In this document: positions 37,118 to 45,715 of the stretch, piece after piece
How positions within the stretch are numbered: position 1 is the first letter of the stretch
How the letters are laid out: each line of letters starts with the position of its first letter
From: Sphingobacteriaceae bacterium
Lineage (GTDB): Bacteria; Bacteroidota; Bacteroidia; B-17B0; Aurantibacillaceae
DNA: 64,000 bases
Reading direction: 5' to 3'
NCBI GenBank assembly: GCA_016709575.1
Contig: JADJMM010000014.1
Span: 62,001 to 126,000, forward strand
Notes under the pieces: generated by a model
What the model saw: the letters and a program-made list of their open reading frames with translations, nothing else
The model's database searches: none
Told to the model about the DNA's origin: nothing
Made by a program: the position numbers and the translations under genes

Positions 37118-38365
37118 CTAATCTTCGAATGTATAGATCACTAAACCACTTCTCATTTTTGGTTCTACCCAAGTTGATTTTGGTGGCATGATGTTATTGG
37201 TGTCGGCAATCCATTTTAAATGTTCCATAGTTACAGGATACAAACCAAAAGCAATGGCAGCTTTTCCTTCATCTACTTGTTTTTTTAATTCAGAACTTCC
37301 TTTAACACCGGGAACAAAACCAATTCGTTTATCTGTTTTTAAATCGTGAACATCAAAAATAGGAGAGAGGATATGCTCTGTTAAGATAGCAGCATCTAAA
37401 CTTCCAACAGGATCTTTTGCGTTGTAAGTATCAGTTTTTGCTTTTAACGAATACCATTTTTTATCAGTATACATCGATAGTTCGTGTTTAGAGGTAGGTT
37501 TGAAATCATCTCCTTTTACTTCTGTTACATCAAACTTGGTTTTGATTTTCTTTATTAAATCATTTACAGATAAATTATTTAAATCTTTCACCACACGATT
37601 GTAATCGTAAATTTTTAATTGCGATTCAGGAAAGAAAACACCTAAATAGTAATTAAAAGCTTCTTCACCAGTATAATTCTTCTTGGTACTACGTTTAATT
37701 TTTCCCAATAGAGCAGAGGAGGCCGAACGGTGATGACCATCTGCAATGTAAATATTAGGAATTTGAGAAAAACGACTTGCAATTAATTGAACGGTCTTTT
37801 TATCTTTCACTACCCAAAGGGTGTGACGAACCTTATCGGTTGTTGTAAAATCGTAATCGGGTTTTTCTTCTAAAGTTTCATTGGTAGTTTTATCAATTAC
37901 TTTATCATTCGGATAACAAAATAAAACGGGTTCTGCATTGAATTCACAAACCTCCAAGTAATCTTTAAGTTTCTCCTCACGCGATGTAATCGTTTGCTCG
38001 TGAATTTTAATTACACCTTCTAAATAATCATCAATACTTGTACAAGCAATAATCCCAACATATGTATTGTTTTCTTTTACTTGTCGGTATACATAATAAC
38101 ACGGACTTTCATCCCGCAAAAATATTTTCTCCTTAACGAAACTCTTGAATTTATTTTTTACTTTTTGAAGTCTTTCACGGGAACCTGGTTTCGTTTTGAT
38201 ATTATCATCGAAGTCGGGATTAATAACGTGAAGAAACGTAAATGGATTTCCGGCAAGTTTTTCGCGGAGTTCAGATGGATTGTAACCATCAACAGAACGT
38301 GAAGCGACTAAATGCACTTTGTCGTTTTCAGGACGGATTGCACGGAAGGGAATAACCTTAGCCAT
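37118..38365 (-). CDS. DUF1015 family protein
   Basis: 415 residues. The family core is clear: VIPFRAIRPENDKVHLVAS at the N-terminus, FTFLHVINPDF, YVYRQVKENNTYVGIIACTS, and IYIADGHHRSASSA, a conserved DGHHR motif that suggests a catalytic or metal site. In many Bacteroidota it sits beside serA and serC, as it does here (19 bases after serA), hinting at a role in serine or phosphoserine metabolism. That role is not established. A TACTTTTA element ends six bases before its ATG. Confidence 0.92.
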   Translation of the reverse strand: MAKVIPFRAIRPENDKVHLVASRSVDGYNPSELREKLAGNPFTFLHVINPDFDDNIKTKPGSRERLQKVKNKFKSFVKEKIFLRDESPCYYVYRQVKENNTYVGIIACTSIDDYLEGVIKIHEQTITSREEKLKDYLEVCEFNAEPVLFCYPNDKVIDKTTNETLEEKPDYDFTTTDKVRHTLWVVKDKKTVQLIASRFSQIPNIYIADGHHRSASSALLGKIKRSTKKNYTGEEAFNYYLGVFFPESQLKIYDYNRVVKDLNNLSVNDLIKKIKTKFDVTEVKGDDFKPTSKHELSMYTDKKWYSLKAKTDTYNAKDPVGSLDAAILTEHILSPIFDVHDLKTDKRIGFVPGVKGSSELKKQVDEGKAAIAFGLYPVTMEHLKWIADTNNIMPPKSTWVEPKMRSGLVIYTFED

Positions 38366-38383
38366 AGTTCTTAAAAGTACAGA

Positions 38384-39334
38384 TTAATTAAGTGCAGCAA
38401 TTAGTTTCTCTGCTAATTCTACTCCAATACGTTCCTGAGCCTCGTTAGTTGCTGCTCCAATGTGCGGAGTCAAAGAAATTTTTGGATGTGATAAAATTGC
38501 AGCTAATGGCTTTGGTTCGTTTTCAAAAACGTCTAAACATGCATGGGAAATTTTTCCGCTGTTTAATGCTTCTATCAAATCATTTTCATCAATAACACCA
38601 CCGCGTGCAGAATTAATTAAAATAACCCCATCTTTCATCAAGGCAATTTCTTTTTTGGTGATTAATTTTCCACCCGGTACATGGAATGTAATAAAATCAC
38701 TTTGCTCTAAAACTTTTTCTAATGGAATTGTGTTTAGTTTTACTTTAACCGGACTAACAGTTGCAATATCTAAATCAATAGCCGCTTCAGTCACAAACGG
38801 ATCAAAAGCATTTACTTTCATACCTAAACCTAAAGCAATCTTTGCAACACTTTGTCCGATGCGGCCAAAACCAACAATGCCCATCGTTTTTCCGCGGAGC
38901 TCAACACCTTTTGCATATTTCTTTTTTAATTCTTCAAATTTCGCTTCACCGTTCGTTGGCATTTGACGATTACTGTCGTATAAAAATCGAACTGAGTTAA
39001 ATAGATGAGCAAAAACTAATTCTGCAACAGAGTTTGATGAAGCTGCAGGTGTATTTATCACGTTTATGCCTTTGCTTTTTGCATAATCCACATCAATATT
39101 ATCCATTCCAACACCACCGCGGCCAATAACTTTTAAACCGGGACAAGCGTCAATAACGTCTTTACGAACTTTTGTCGCACTTCTTACTGTTAAAGCCACA
39201 TAACCTTTTTCGTTAATTGCTTTAGCAAGATCTTCTTGTGCTACTTTATCAGTGATAACCGTAAATCCTGCTTTTTCTAAAAGTGCTTTTCCCGTGTTGT
39301 CAATGCCATCGTTGGCTAAAATTGTTTTGCCCAT
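38384..39334 (-). CDS. serA: D-3-phosphoglycerate dehydrogenase, short form
   Basis: 316 residues, no ACT domain. It shows the 2-hydroxyacid dehydrogenase pattern: GRGGVGMDNIDVDYAKSKGI, the NAD site MGIVGFGRIGQSVAKIAL, the catalytic Arg in LINSARGGVIDENDL, the Glu in LDVFENEP and the His in SLTPHIGAATNEAQERIG. It catalyses the first step of serine synthesis. Lacking the ACT regulatory domain, it is probably not serine-inhibited in the usual way. serC lies 0.6 kb upstream, separated by a small gene and two terminators. Confidence 0.94.
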   Translation of the reverse strand: MGKTILANDGIDNTGKALLEKAGFTVITDKVAQEDLAKAINEKGYVALTVRSATKVRKDVIDACPGLKVIGRGGVGMDNIDVDYAKSKGINVINTPAASSNSVAELVFAHLFNSVRFLYDSNRQMPTNGEAKFEELKKKYAKGVELRGKTMGIVGFGRIGQSVAKIALGLGMKVNAFDPFVTEAAIDLDIATVSPVKVKLNTIPLEKVLEQSDFITFHVPGGKLITKKEIALMKDGVILINSARGGVIDENDLIEALNSGKISHACLDVFENEPKPLAAILSHPKISLTPHIGAATNEAQERIGVELAEKLIAALN

Positions 39335-39366
39335 AGTTTTATGTATATGGGAACAAATATAAAAAT

Positions 39367-39397
39367 AAAAACCGTCTACCTTAGGCAGACGGTTTTT
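39367..39397 (-). terminator. Terminator between the small exported-protein gene and serA
   Basis: AAAAACCGTCT and AGACGGTTTTT arms with an inner CCT/AGG pair, followed by a T-run in the minus direction. It separates serA from the upstream 81-codon gene. Confidence 0.85.
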
Positions 39398-39442
39398 AAA
39401 AAGAACGGCAGGTCTTTTAACCCCTTAGCCAAACTGCCATCC

Positions 39443-39688
39443 TTATTCCTTAATTGATAATGTTTTTGAATCAGAATAGTTGTTTTCGCTGAAATCAACC
39501 AATTTCCAGTTCTTTACTTCTTTTGTCTCGGCTAAAACTACTTTCCCCTCCTTGGTATTGTTTTTAGTTTCGCGCGCCGAGTATATATTTTTAGTTTTTT
39601 GTTTCTGGTTTAAGTATCCGATAAAAAATGGAGAGCAAATTTCAATTCCGAACATTGCTACAATTACAATTTGGATTAGCGTTTTCAT
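39443..39688 (-). CDS. Small exported or membrane protein, unknown
   Basis: 81 residues. One N-terminal hydrophobic segment (about residues 4-24, IQIVIVAMFGIEICSPFF) is followed by a Lys/Glu/Asn-rich tail. It lies between serC and serA but has its own terminator downstream and a direct-repeat operator-like pair about 100 bases upstream. Codon use is unremarkable. A real gene seems likely because the frame is long for its place and starts after a normal promoter region, but no homologue is recognised. Confidence 0.5.
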   Translation of the reverse strand: MKTLIQIVIVAMFGIEICSPFFIGYLNQKQKTKNIYSARETKNNTKEGKVVLAETKEVKNWKLVDFSENNYSDSKTLSIKE

Positions 39689-39786
39689 AAGATGTGGGTT
39701 TTAGGTGAAACAATCTTTGTAATCTTTGTTACTAATTATTACGATAGCACTTAATTAATGGTTGGTTGAAAAGCCCTGTAATTAGC

Positions 39787-39813
39787 AAGTGGTCGGTTTT
39801 TTTGAATAAGTGG
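39787..39813. promoter_or_regulatory. Second AAGTGG direct-repeat pair, 21-base period
   Basis: AAGTGG at 39787 and 39808, each followed by TcGGTTTT or TaGGTTTT. Spacing and flanks match the pair at 6259/6280. It lies about 100 bases before the start of the small 81-codon gene on the minus strand. Confidence 0.4.
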
Positions 39814-39867
39814 TAGGTTTTCGGCCGTTAAAAAACAGCACGATTTTTTGATTTTTAGGTATAAAAA

Positions 39868-39893
39868 AAGCAGCACTGAGTAGAGTGCTGCTT
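39868..39893 (-). terminator. serC terminator
   Basis: AAGCAGCACT and AGTGCTGCTT arms (10 perfect pairs) around GAGTAG, with a seven-base T-run on the minus strand, 21 bases past the serC stop. Confidence 0.88.
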
Positions 39894-39913
39894 ATAACGA
39901 GTGAAGGTAAATT

Positions 39914-40987
39914 TTATCCTTTTTGTTTCTCGAATGCTTTCATAACATCCACTAAAACCTGTACGCTCTCCAATGGTAATGCGTTATATAATGAAGCGCG
40001 GTAACCACCAACATCACGGTGACCACGAATGCCACTGATGTTTGCGTCTTTCCATAATTTATCAAATTCCGGTTCTAATGCTGCGTCTTTTAATAAGAAA
40101 CATACATTCATATTACTGCGGTCTTCTTTTACAACTGTACCAACAAATAATGGGTTGCGGTCAATTTCATTATATAAACAATCTGCTTTTTTCTGATTTA
40201 AATCTTGTATCCAACTAATGCCACCGTTTTTCTTTAACCATTGTAAAGTTAAATAGGTAACGTAGATAGGAAATACAGGAGGCGTGTTGTACATACTTCC
40301 ACCTTTAATATGTACTTGGTAATCTAACATGCTTAGCATTTTGCGCCCTGTTTTTCCAAGTGCATCTTTTTTTACCATTACCATTGTACTTCCTGCGGGG
40401 CCCATATTTTTTTGTGCACCGGCATAGATCAATGTAAAGTCTTTTGCATTTACTTTAGAACTAAAAATATCAGAACTCATGTCACAGACTAATGGAACAC
40501 TCGTTTTAGGAAACGATTTCATTTGCGTTCCGTAAATAGTATTATTACTGGTGATGTGTAAATAATCTAAATCAGTTGGGATATCATATCCTTTTGGGAT
40601 GTAGGTGAAATTTTTGTCTTCAGATGATGCTAATACCTTTGTATTGCCAATCATCTTTGCTTCTTTAATCGCCTTACTTGCCCATACACCGGTATTTACA
40701 TACCCCGCAGTTCCGTTTTCGCGTAATAAATTATATGGAACCATGGCGAATTGTAAACTTGCGCCACCTCCTAAATACAGCACTTCGTATTCATCACCAA
40801 CTTCAAATAATTCTTTCACAAGACTGCGCGCGTCATCCATTACCTTTTCGTAGTTTTTGCTACGGTGAGAAATTTCCAACAACGATAAATTTAAATTATC
40901 GAAATTGATACAAGCTTCTGATGCCTGCTTTAATACTTCGGCTGGTAAAATACCAGGACCTGCGCTGAAATTGTGAACTTTTGACAT
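39914..40987 (-). CDS. serC: Phosphoserine aminotransferase
   Basis: 357 residues, class V aminotransferase. MSKVHNFSAGPGILPAEVL is the family start, LEISHRSKNYEKV follows, the PLP phosphate site lies in YLGGGASLQFAMVP, and the PLP Lys in LIYAGAQKNMGPAG. The C-terminus has GIRGHRDVGGYRASLYNALP. It makes phosphoserine from 3-phosphohydroxypyruvate, the step after SerA. The start was set at 40987; 17 upstream in-frame codons are not conserved. TAAATTTG about 20 bases upstream could be its -7 element. Confidence 0.95.
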   Translation of the reverse strand: MSKVHNFSAGPGILPAEVLKQASEACINFDNLNLSLLEISHRSKNYEKVMDDARSLVKELFEVGDEYEVLYLGGGASLQFAMVPYNLLRENGTAGYVNTGVWASKAIKEAKMIGNTKVLASSEDKNFTYIPKGYDIPTDLDYLHITSNNTIYGTQMKSFPKTSVPLVCDMSSDIFSSKVNAKDFTLIYAGAQKNMGPAGSTMVMVKKDALGKTGRKMLSMLDYQVHIKGGSMYNTPPVFPIYVTYLTLQWLKKNGGISWIQDLNQKKADCLYNEIDRNPLFVGTVVKEDRSNMNVCFLLKDAALEPEFDKLWKDANISGIRGHRDVGGYRASLYNALPLESVQVLVDVMKAFEKQKG

Positions 40988-41108
40988 AAAGAAAGGTTTT
41001 AAATTCGAATCAAATTTATAAAGAAAATCAGAATTCAACTCAGAGTTTGATGATTTTCTTTGATTTATTTTCTAACTCAATAATTAAATAGCTTTTGGCG
41101 CTCAATTG

Positions 41109-43116
41109 CTAGTTTTCCATATTGCTAAAAACAAGTTGACCTTTATTATCAATCAAACGATTGCCTTCTTCATCTTTAATTAAATAGTATTGGTTGGTAA
41201 CAGGCGCAATAGTTCCTTTTGTTTTCAGAACAGTTTCGCCTTTCAAATTCAGTAAGAAGGTTTCTTGTTTCAACACACAAATACTCAATCCTTCATTAAA
41301 ATCGGTAGCCGAATTGTATTTACAAGGAATAACTAAATTTAATTTTCTGTCTACAAAACCATATTTACCTTTTTTCTTAATGCGGATTAAATTGTTTTGC
41401 GCAAAATTTACTTCTTCGTAGGCATCGTAATCAATACTTACGCGTCCATTAATATCCATTAAGGCTTGTTTGTTTTTTTTGAGGAGCTTAAATAATTTTC
41501 CGTTGGTGTAGAATGAAACTGGTAATTCTTTTTTATAATCAAAGTCAATGCCGCTTACAAAACAACCTTTTCCATAATAAAAACCGTATTGATTATTTTT
41601 TACTGTGATGAAAATATTATTCTCAGCTTTCAAAACCAAATCATATTTAGCTTCCAGGACCAGGCTGTCGTTTTCATTAATCAATCCATAAAGATTATTC
41701 AACTTTACAATGGCAATTTTGTTTTCATCAAAATCAGAAATCCATTGGTAACGGGCCTTCGAAGCTAAGCCTGTTTTTGTAACAAAACCATACAAACTTC
41801 CATTTAAATAGTAAGCAAAACCATTTTTAAAATCACCAAGTCTATCGTACTGCGGCGAGATAATACTATTACCATAAACATCCATAGCGCCGTATTTGTT
41901 ATTGGTTTTTGCAATGTAAATGTTTTCACTTTGCTCCGATAAATCTTCGAATGGTCCGGCCGATTTTTGTCCTTGCCGGTTAATTAAGAACCATTGACCT
42001 AATAATATTTACGGGCGCATTTCCATAGGCGAAAGTAAATGCATCATCATAAAATGAATTAAAAACATTTTGATTTTCTTTATTAATAAAAAACACGGAA
42101 TCGTTTTTATTGACAACAGCTAAACCTTCCTTAAATGTTGTTGCTTCATCGTATTGAGGAAGTATAAGATATTTTCCGGTTGTATCAACAAAACCAACAT
42201 AATCGCTGTCGTTAACTTGTATTAGAATTTTATTATTGAGTTCAATTTCTTTATTAATAGAAGCTTTAAAAGGGAACTCAGGATAATTTTGCACGAAACT
42301 TTGTAGCTCATCATTATTATAAGATTTCCCCGTAAGGGCGTATAGTAATTTCCACGCTTCGTTTACAAAATGACTGTTTTTATAATTGGTTACATAAAAA
42401 TCCAAACCTTGTAAATCGTTATTCTTCCTGTAAATTTCAAACAACTCATCTTGCGCTTGTCCGACAAATTTGTTTTTAGGGAATTTAGAAATGAAGGCAT
42501 TAAACTGTTCTGCATTTTTAAGAGGTGTTTGTTCCTCAAAAACTTGTTTATCAAATAGAGTAGAGTACTCATTAAAAAAATAGCTTTCCGGAAAACGAAG
42601 CATAAATAATTTTGTGCTATCACTCACATTGTAAGTATGATTTGCTTTGTAGTTTAATTCATCTCTTAAATACAAGGCATCAAATTTTTGTTGGAGTGTA
42701 GCGTACGGATTTCCGATTAAAAACTGCTCGTAAATTTTAATGGTATTCGTTTTTGATGCTTTTAAAAGTAATTTTTCTGCTATGCTATCAGCCCAAAGCA
42801 GGATAGTTGAATTGTCAATTTTATAGTTAAAATAGGATTCCTTAAGCAGGGTTGTTTTATAGTAATTTCCTGCCAAAGTGATGTATTTGGAGGCACTATC
42901 AGGGTTCGAGAACGGGTTATCTGTTCTATAGTAAATAGTGGCTAAACCATAGGCTGCTGCTGCCTTGTGGCTCTTTTTAAGTTCCCCATAAAACAGCTTT
43001 TTAGCCTTAAAATAATCGTAAATACTCAGCGCCTCATAGGCAGCTTCAATTTTAGAGGCCCGAGCACCCGACAATGTTAATATTAGGTAGAAAATAAGGA
43101 GTTTATTGACTTTCAT
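41109..43116 (-). CDS. WG-repeat protein with TPR-like N-terminus, one frameshift
   Basis: About 668 residues across a frameshift near 41995-42010. A signal peptide (MKVNKLLIFYLILTLSGARA) is followed by a helical region (about 25-290) with repeat character (IYDYFKAKKLFYGELKKSHK). Then come at least eight WG repeats of about 45 residues, for example VGFVDTTGKYLILPQYDEATTFKEGLA and YGFVDRKLNLVIPCKYNSATDFNEGLS. WG repeats form propeller-like surface domains of unknown ligand. It is divergent from the 63-codon gene, and the two share a perfect palindromic promoter. Confidence 0.85.
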
Positions 43117-43123
43117 CAGTCCT

Positions 43124-43139
43124 CAAAAGTATACTTTTG
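43124..43139. promoter_or_regulatory. Palindromic divergent promoter, two abutting -7 elements
   Basis: CAAAAGTATACTTTTG is a perfect 16-base palindrome made of two back-to-back TACTTTTG elements, one per strand. The WG-repeat gene starts seven bases from one and the 63-codon gene 21 bases from the other. Confidence 0.65.
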
Positions 43140-43160
43140 TACCGTTCAATAAGCTAAAAA

Positions 43161-43352
43161 ATGTTCACAAGCGGTCGTATAGTCTTTACATTGGTGTTTT
43201 TACTCGTTTTTATAGGGTATTTGGTATGGTCGTTCCGAAAGGACAAAGTTATTAACAAGACCCATTATCCTAAGGCTTACAAGACCATTTTAGGGCTAAT
43301 TTTAATATTATTTACACTTTATCTAATTGTTAAGCTCAGGAAATTCTTGTAA
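43161..43352 (+). CDS. Small two-helix membrane protein, unknown
   Basis: 63 residues with two membrane helices (RIVFTLVFLLVFIGYLVWSF and ILGLILILFTLYLIVKL) joined by a basic loop (RKDKVINKTHYPKAYK). Similar small proteins occur throughout Bacteroidota, but their role is not known to me. The start lies 21 bases after a -7 element and its stop is just before the promoter of the tandem paralogues. Confidence 0.65.
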   Translation: MFTSGRIVFTLVFLLVFIGYLVWSFRKDKVINKTHYPKAYKTILGLILILFTLYLIVKLRKFL

Positions 43353-43377
43353 TTCGGAATTTTTTGCTATATCTTTG
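43347..43377 (+). promoter_or_regulatory. Promoter of the tandem exported paralogues
   Basis: TTG at 43347-43349 and TATCTTTG at 43370-43377, separated by 20 bases, fit the Bacteroidota -33/-7 promoter. The first ATG follows 39 bases later. Confidence 0.7.
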
Positions 43378-43416
43378 TTACTTAATTGAATAAACCATAA
43401 AACCACAAAAAAAAGA

Positions 43417-44199
43417 ATGAAAAAGTTAGTTATCATATTTGTCTTATTCTTCTTCGTGAAAATAAACTTCTCTGCAACGCTTGTTGTTGAAGGTAAATAT
43501 CAAAACAAGAATGTATACGTACAGAATTTTTTCGGTGGATCGGGTGTTGGTTTTTGCGCATTTGAAGTTAAAGTAAACGGTAACATCACTACTGATGAAG
43601 TTAACTCGAGTGCATTTGAAATTGATTTAGGAGAATTGAAATTAAAATATGGTGATAGAGTAACCATCGAAATTATGCACAAGGATGGTTGCCAGCCAAA
43701 AGTATTAAACATGGAAGATTTAAAACCGAAACCTTCTTTCGAAGTTTTAACCATGAACATTACATCTAGCGGTTTATTAAAGTGGTCAACAAAAAACGAA
43801 GCAGGAGCTTTACCTTACATTATTGAACAATTTAAATGGAACAAATGGGTTCCTGTTGGTGAAGTAGATGGTGTTGGTTCTCCTGAATCTCACGATTACT
43901 CTTTTCAGATTACAACTCATAGTGGTGAAAATAAATTCCGTGTTAAACAAGTTGGTTTAGGTTCTGTTCCGCGTTATTCAAACAACGTTGTTTTAAATTC
44001 AATGGTAGAAAAACCAAAATTTGAAGTGAAAGATGGCGCATTAGGGTTTTCTTATGAAACAGGTTTTGAAGTTTACGACTCTTATGGATTAGTTGTAAAA
44101 AAAGGATTCGGTAAAGAAGTAAGAATTGATAACCTTGAAAAAGGGAAATACTATTTGTGCTACGACAATCAAATTACTGAATTCAGTAAGAAAAAATAA
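43417..44199 (+). CDS. Exported protein, tandem paralogue 1, unknown function
   Basis: 260 residues with a signal peptide (MKKLVIIFVLFFFVKINFSA). The mature protein starts TLVVEGKYQNKNVYVQN. A beta-rich first domain (about 20-115) with GGSGVGFCAFEVKVNG and YGDRVTIEIMHKDGC is followed by a fibronectin-like middle (ITSSGLLKWSTKNEAGALPYIIEQFKW, about 120-200) and a C-terminal domain that resembles a degenerate T9SS sorting module (FEVYDSYGLVVKKGFGKEVRIDNL ... YYLCYDNQ). The next gene is a close copy. Probably envelope-located; no family named. Confidence 0.75.
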   Translation: MKKLVIIFVLFFFVKINFSATLVVEGKYQNKNVYVQNFFGGSGVGFCAFEVKVNGNITTDEVNSSAFEIDLGELKLKYGDRVTIEIMHKDGCQPKVLNMEDLKPKPSFEVLTMNITSSGLLKWSTKNEAGALPYIIEQFKWNKWVPVGEVDGVGSPESHDYSFQITTHSGENKFRVKQVGLGSVPRYSNNVVLNSMVEKPKFEVKDGALGFSYETGFEVYDSYGLVVKKGFGKEVRIDNLEKGKYYLCYDNQITEFSKKK

Positions 44200-44239
44200 A
44201 AAGCTCCAATAGTTAACAAGAAAGCCACGAGGAAAGAAA

Positions 44240-45028
44240 ATGAAAAATTTAGCGTTTGTACTGGGATTGTTTCTACTGGTAAATCAGGCTAAATCAGGAG
44301 TACTAGTAGTAGAAGGAAAATTCCAAAACAAAAACATTTACGTTCAAAATGCTTACGGCGGATCCGGTGTTGGATTTTGTGCGCTCGAAGTAAGAGTAAA
44401 TGGTCAAATTACAACCGACGAAGTAAACTCAAGCTCATTCGAAATTGATTTAGGTGCATTGTCATTAAAATATGGTGATAAAGTAACTATTGAAATTACG
44501 CATAAAGATTTTTGCAAACCTTTTGTGTTAAATGCAGAAGATTTAAAACCCCGTCCAACTTACGAAGTTCAAACTATGAATGTAAGTTCAACCGGAATTT
44601 TACGTTGGAGCGCAAGTAAAGAAAGTGGTCCATTACCTTATGTTATTGAACAATATAAATGGAACAAATGGGTGCCTGTTGGAACTGTTGATGGTATTGG
44701 AACTTCTGAGTTACATGATTACGCATTTCAAGTAGCATTACATAGTGGCGAAAATAAATTCCGCGTTAAACAAGTAGGTTTAGGTTCATTACCAAAAATA
44801 TCGAGTGCGGTTATTATTAAATCAACTACAGAAATACCAAATTATGCATTAACAAAAGATTATAACACATTACAATTTACGTCAGAAACATTTTATGAAA
44901 TTTACGATGATTATGGTATCGTAAAAAAAGGTTACGGAAAAGAAGTTAAGTTAGATAACATGAAGAAAGGTATTTACTATTTGTGTTACGATAACCAAAT
45001 TACTGAATTCGAAAAGAAGAAGAGGTAA
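44240..45028 (+). CDS. Exported protein, tandem paralogue 2, unknown function
   Basis: 262 residues, closely similar along its whole length to the preceding gene: LVVEGKFQNKNIYVQN, YGGSGVGFCALEVRVNG, KWNKWVPVGTVDGIG and HSGENKFRVKQVGLGS are shared with few changes. The two Cys residues of the first domain (FCALEV, DFCKP) are kept in both. The last 60 residues differ most. The short 40-base spacer includes GAGGAAAG before the ATG, a partial Shine-Dalgarno. It ends one base before the convergent NUDIX gene. Confidence 0.75.
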   Translation: MKNLAFVLGLFLLVNQAKSGVLVVEGKFQNKNIYVQNAYGGSGVGFCALEVRVNGQITTDEVNSSSFEIDLGALSLKYGDKVTIEITHKDFCKPFVLNAEDLKPRPTYEVQTMNVSSTGILRWSASKESGPLPYVIEQYKWNKWVPVGTVDGIGTSELHDYAFQVALHSGENKFRVKQVGLGSLPKISSAVIIKSTTEIPNYALTKDYNTLQFTSETFYEIYDDYGIVKKGYGKEVKLDNMKKGIYYLCYDNQITEFEKKKR

Positions 45029-45658
45029 TTACATTTTAAGCAGTACATGCTTAAATTCGTTTAATATCATTGCAGTGGCGCCCCAAACAATTTTACCCTC
45101 TACATCAAAGTAGGGGGTTTTAAATTTAAAGCCTGGTGCAGGTTCCACAAAAGTTTCTTTTACTAATTCAGGAAGTTTTAAATTAGAAACTGATAACTCC
45201 AGAATGCTCTTTACTTCATTCGGGTTGATGTTATAATTAACTTCATCTTCTTTTAAAAAAGCTACAAAAGGACTAACCATAAACTTACTTACAGGAATAT
45301 AAATAGGGGTAAGTTGCCCAATAAGTTCAATGTTTTTATCTATTCCAATTTCTTCATAACACTCACGCAGGGCAGTTGATTGTAAGTCCTTATCTGTTTC
45401 ATCAAATTTACCGCCGGGGAAGCTGACTTGTCCGCTATGCGCTCCGTTATAGGTATGGCGCTCAGTTAATGGAATGAAAAAACCATTTTCTCTTTTTATG
45501 AGTAAAAGTAAAACAGCGCTGCTTTTGTATTGAGATGGGTTTAAATCTTCGAACTTTAATTTTTCACGATTAACGTGAGCCATTTCAAATTGCACCTCTG
45601 TACCGGGCAACGGCAGCTGTAATTGCTGTTTTAGCTTAGATAAAAAGGTGTTTTCCAT
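45029..45658 (-). CDS. NUDIX hydrolase, CoA-pyrophosphatase-like
   Basis: 209 residues. The Nudix box is present as GGKFDETDKDLQSTALRECYEEIG, where RECYEEIG carries the metal-binding Glu residues. The upstream LTERHTYNGAHSGQVSFPGG motif is typical of the NudL/CoAse (NUDT7-like) group, which cleaves coenzyme A to phosphopantetheine and 3',5'-ADP. The ATG at 45658 is five bases from a TACCTTTG -7 element on the minus strand; a GTG two codons earlier lies on the promoter itself. It is divergent from ribBA. Confidence 0.9.
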   Translation of the reverse strand: MENTFLSKLKQQLQLPLPGTEVQFEMAHVNREKLKFEDLNPSQYKSSAVLLLLIKRENGFFIPLTERHTYNGAHSGQVSFPGGKFDETDKDLQSTALRECYEEIGIDKNIELIGQLTPIYIPVSKFMVSPFVAFLKEDEVNYNINPNEVKSILELSVSNLKLPELVKETFVEPAPGFKFKTPYFDVEGKIVWGATAMILNEFKHVLLKM

Positions 45659-45663
45659 AGTCA

Positions 45664-45711
45664 CAAAGGTACAATATTACGTCTGTAAATAAGCTAAAAT
45701 CCTTACCTTTG
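45664..45711. promoter_or_regulatory. Divergent TACCTTTG -7 elements (NUDIX / ribBA)
   Basis: TACCTTTG lies at 45704-45711 on the plus strand and at 45671-45664 on the minus strand. The ATG of ribBA (45716) is four bases from the first and that of the NUDIX gene (45658) five from the second, so both transcripts should be leaderless. Confidence 0.65.
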
Positions 45712-45715
45712 CCTT

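Noticed and set aside
38460..38966. Plus-strand open frame of 168 codons opposite serA
   Set aside because: It is the mirror of a well-conserved gene and shows no family features or promoter of its own.
39402..39441. Possible riboswitch between serA and the small upstream gene
   Set aside because: Only a five-base GGCAG/CTGCC stem is present, with no pattern of a known riboswitch. It lies beyond a terminator and before the stop of the small gene.
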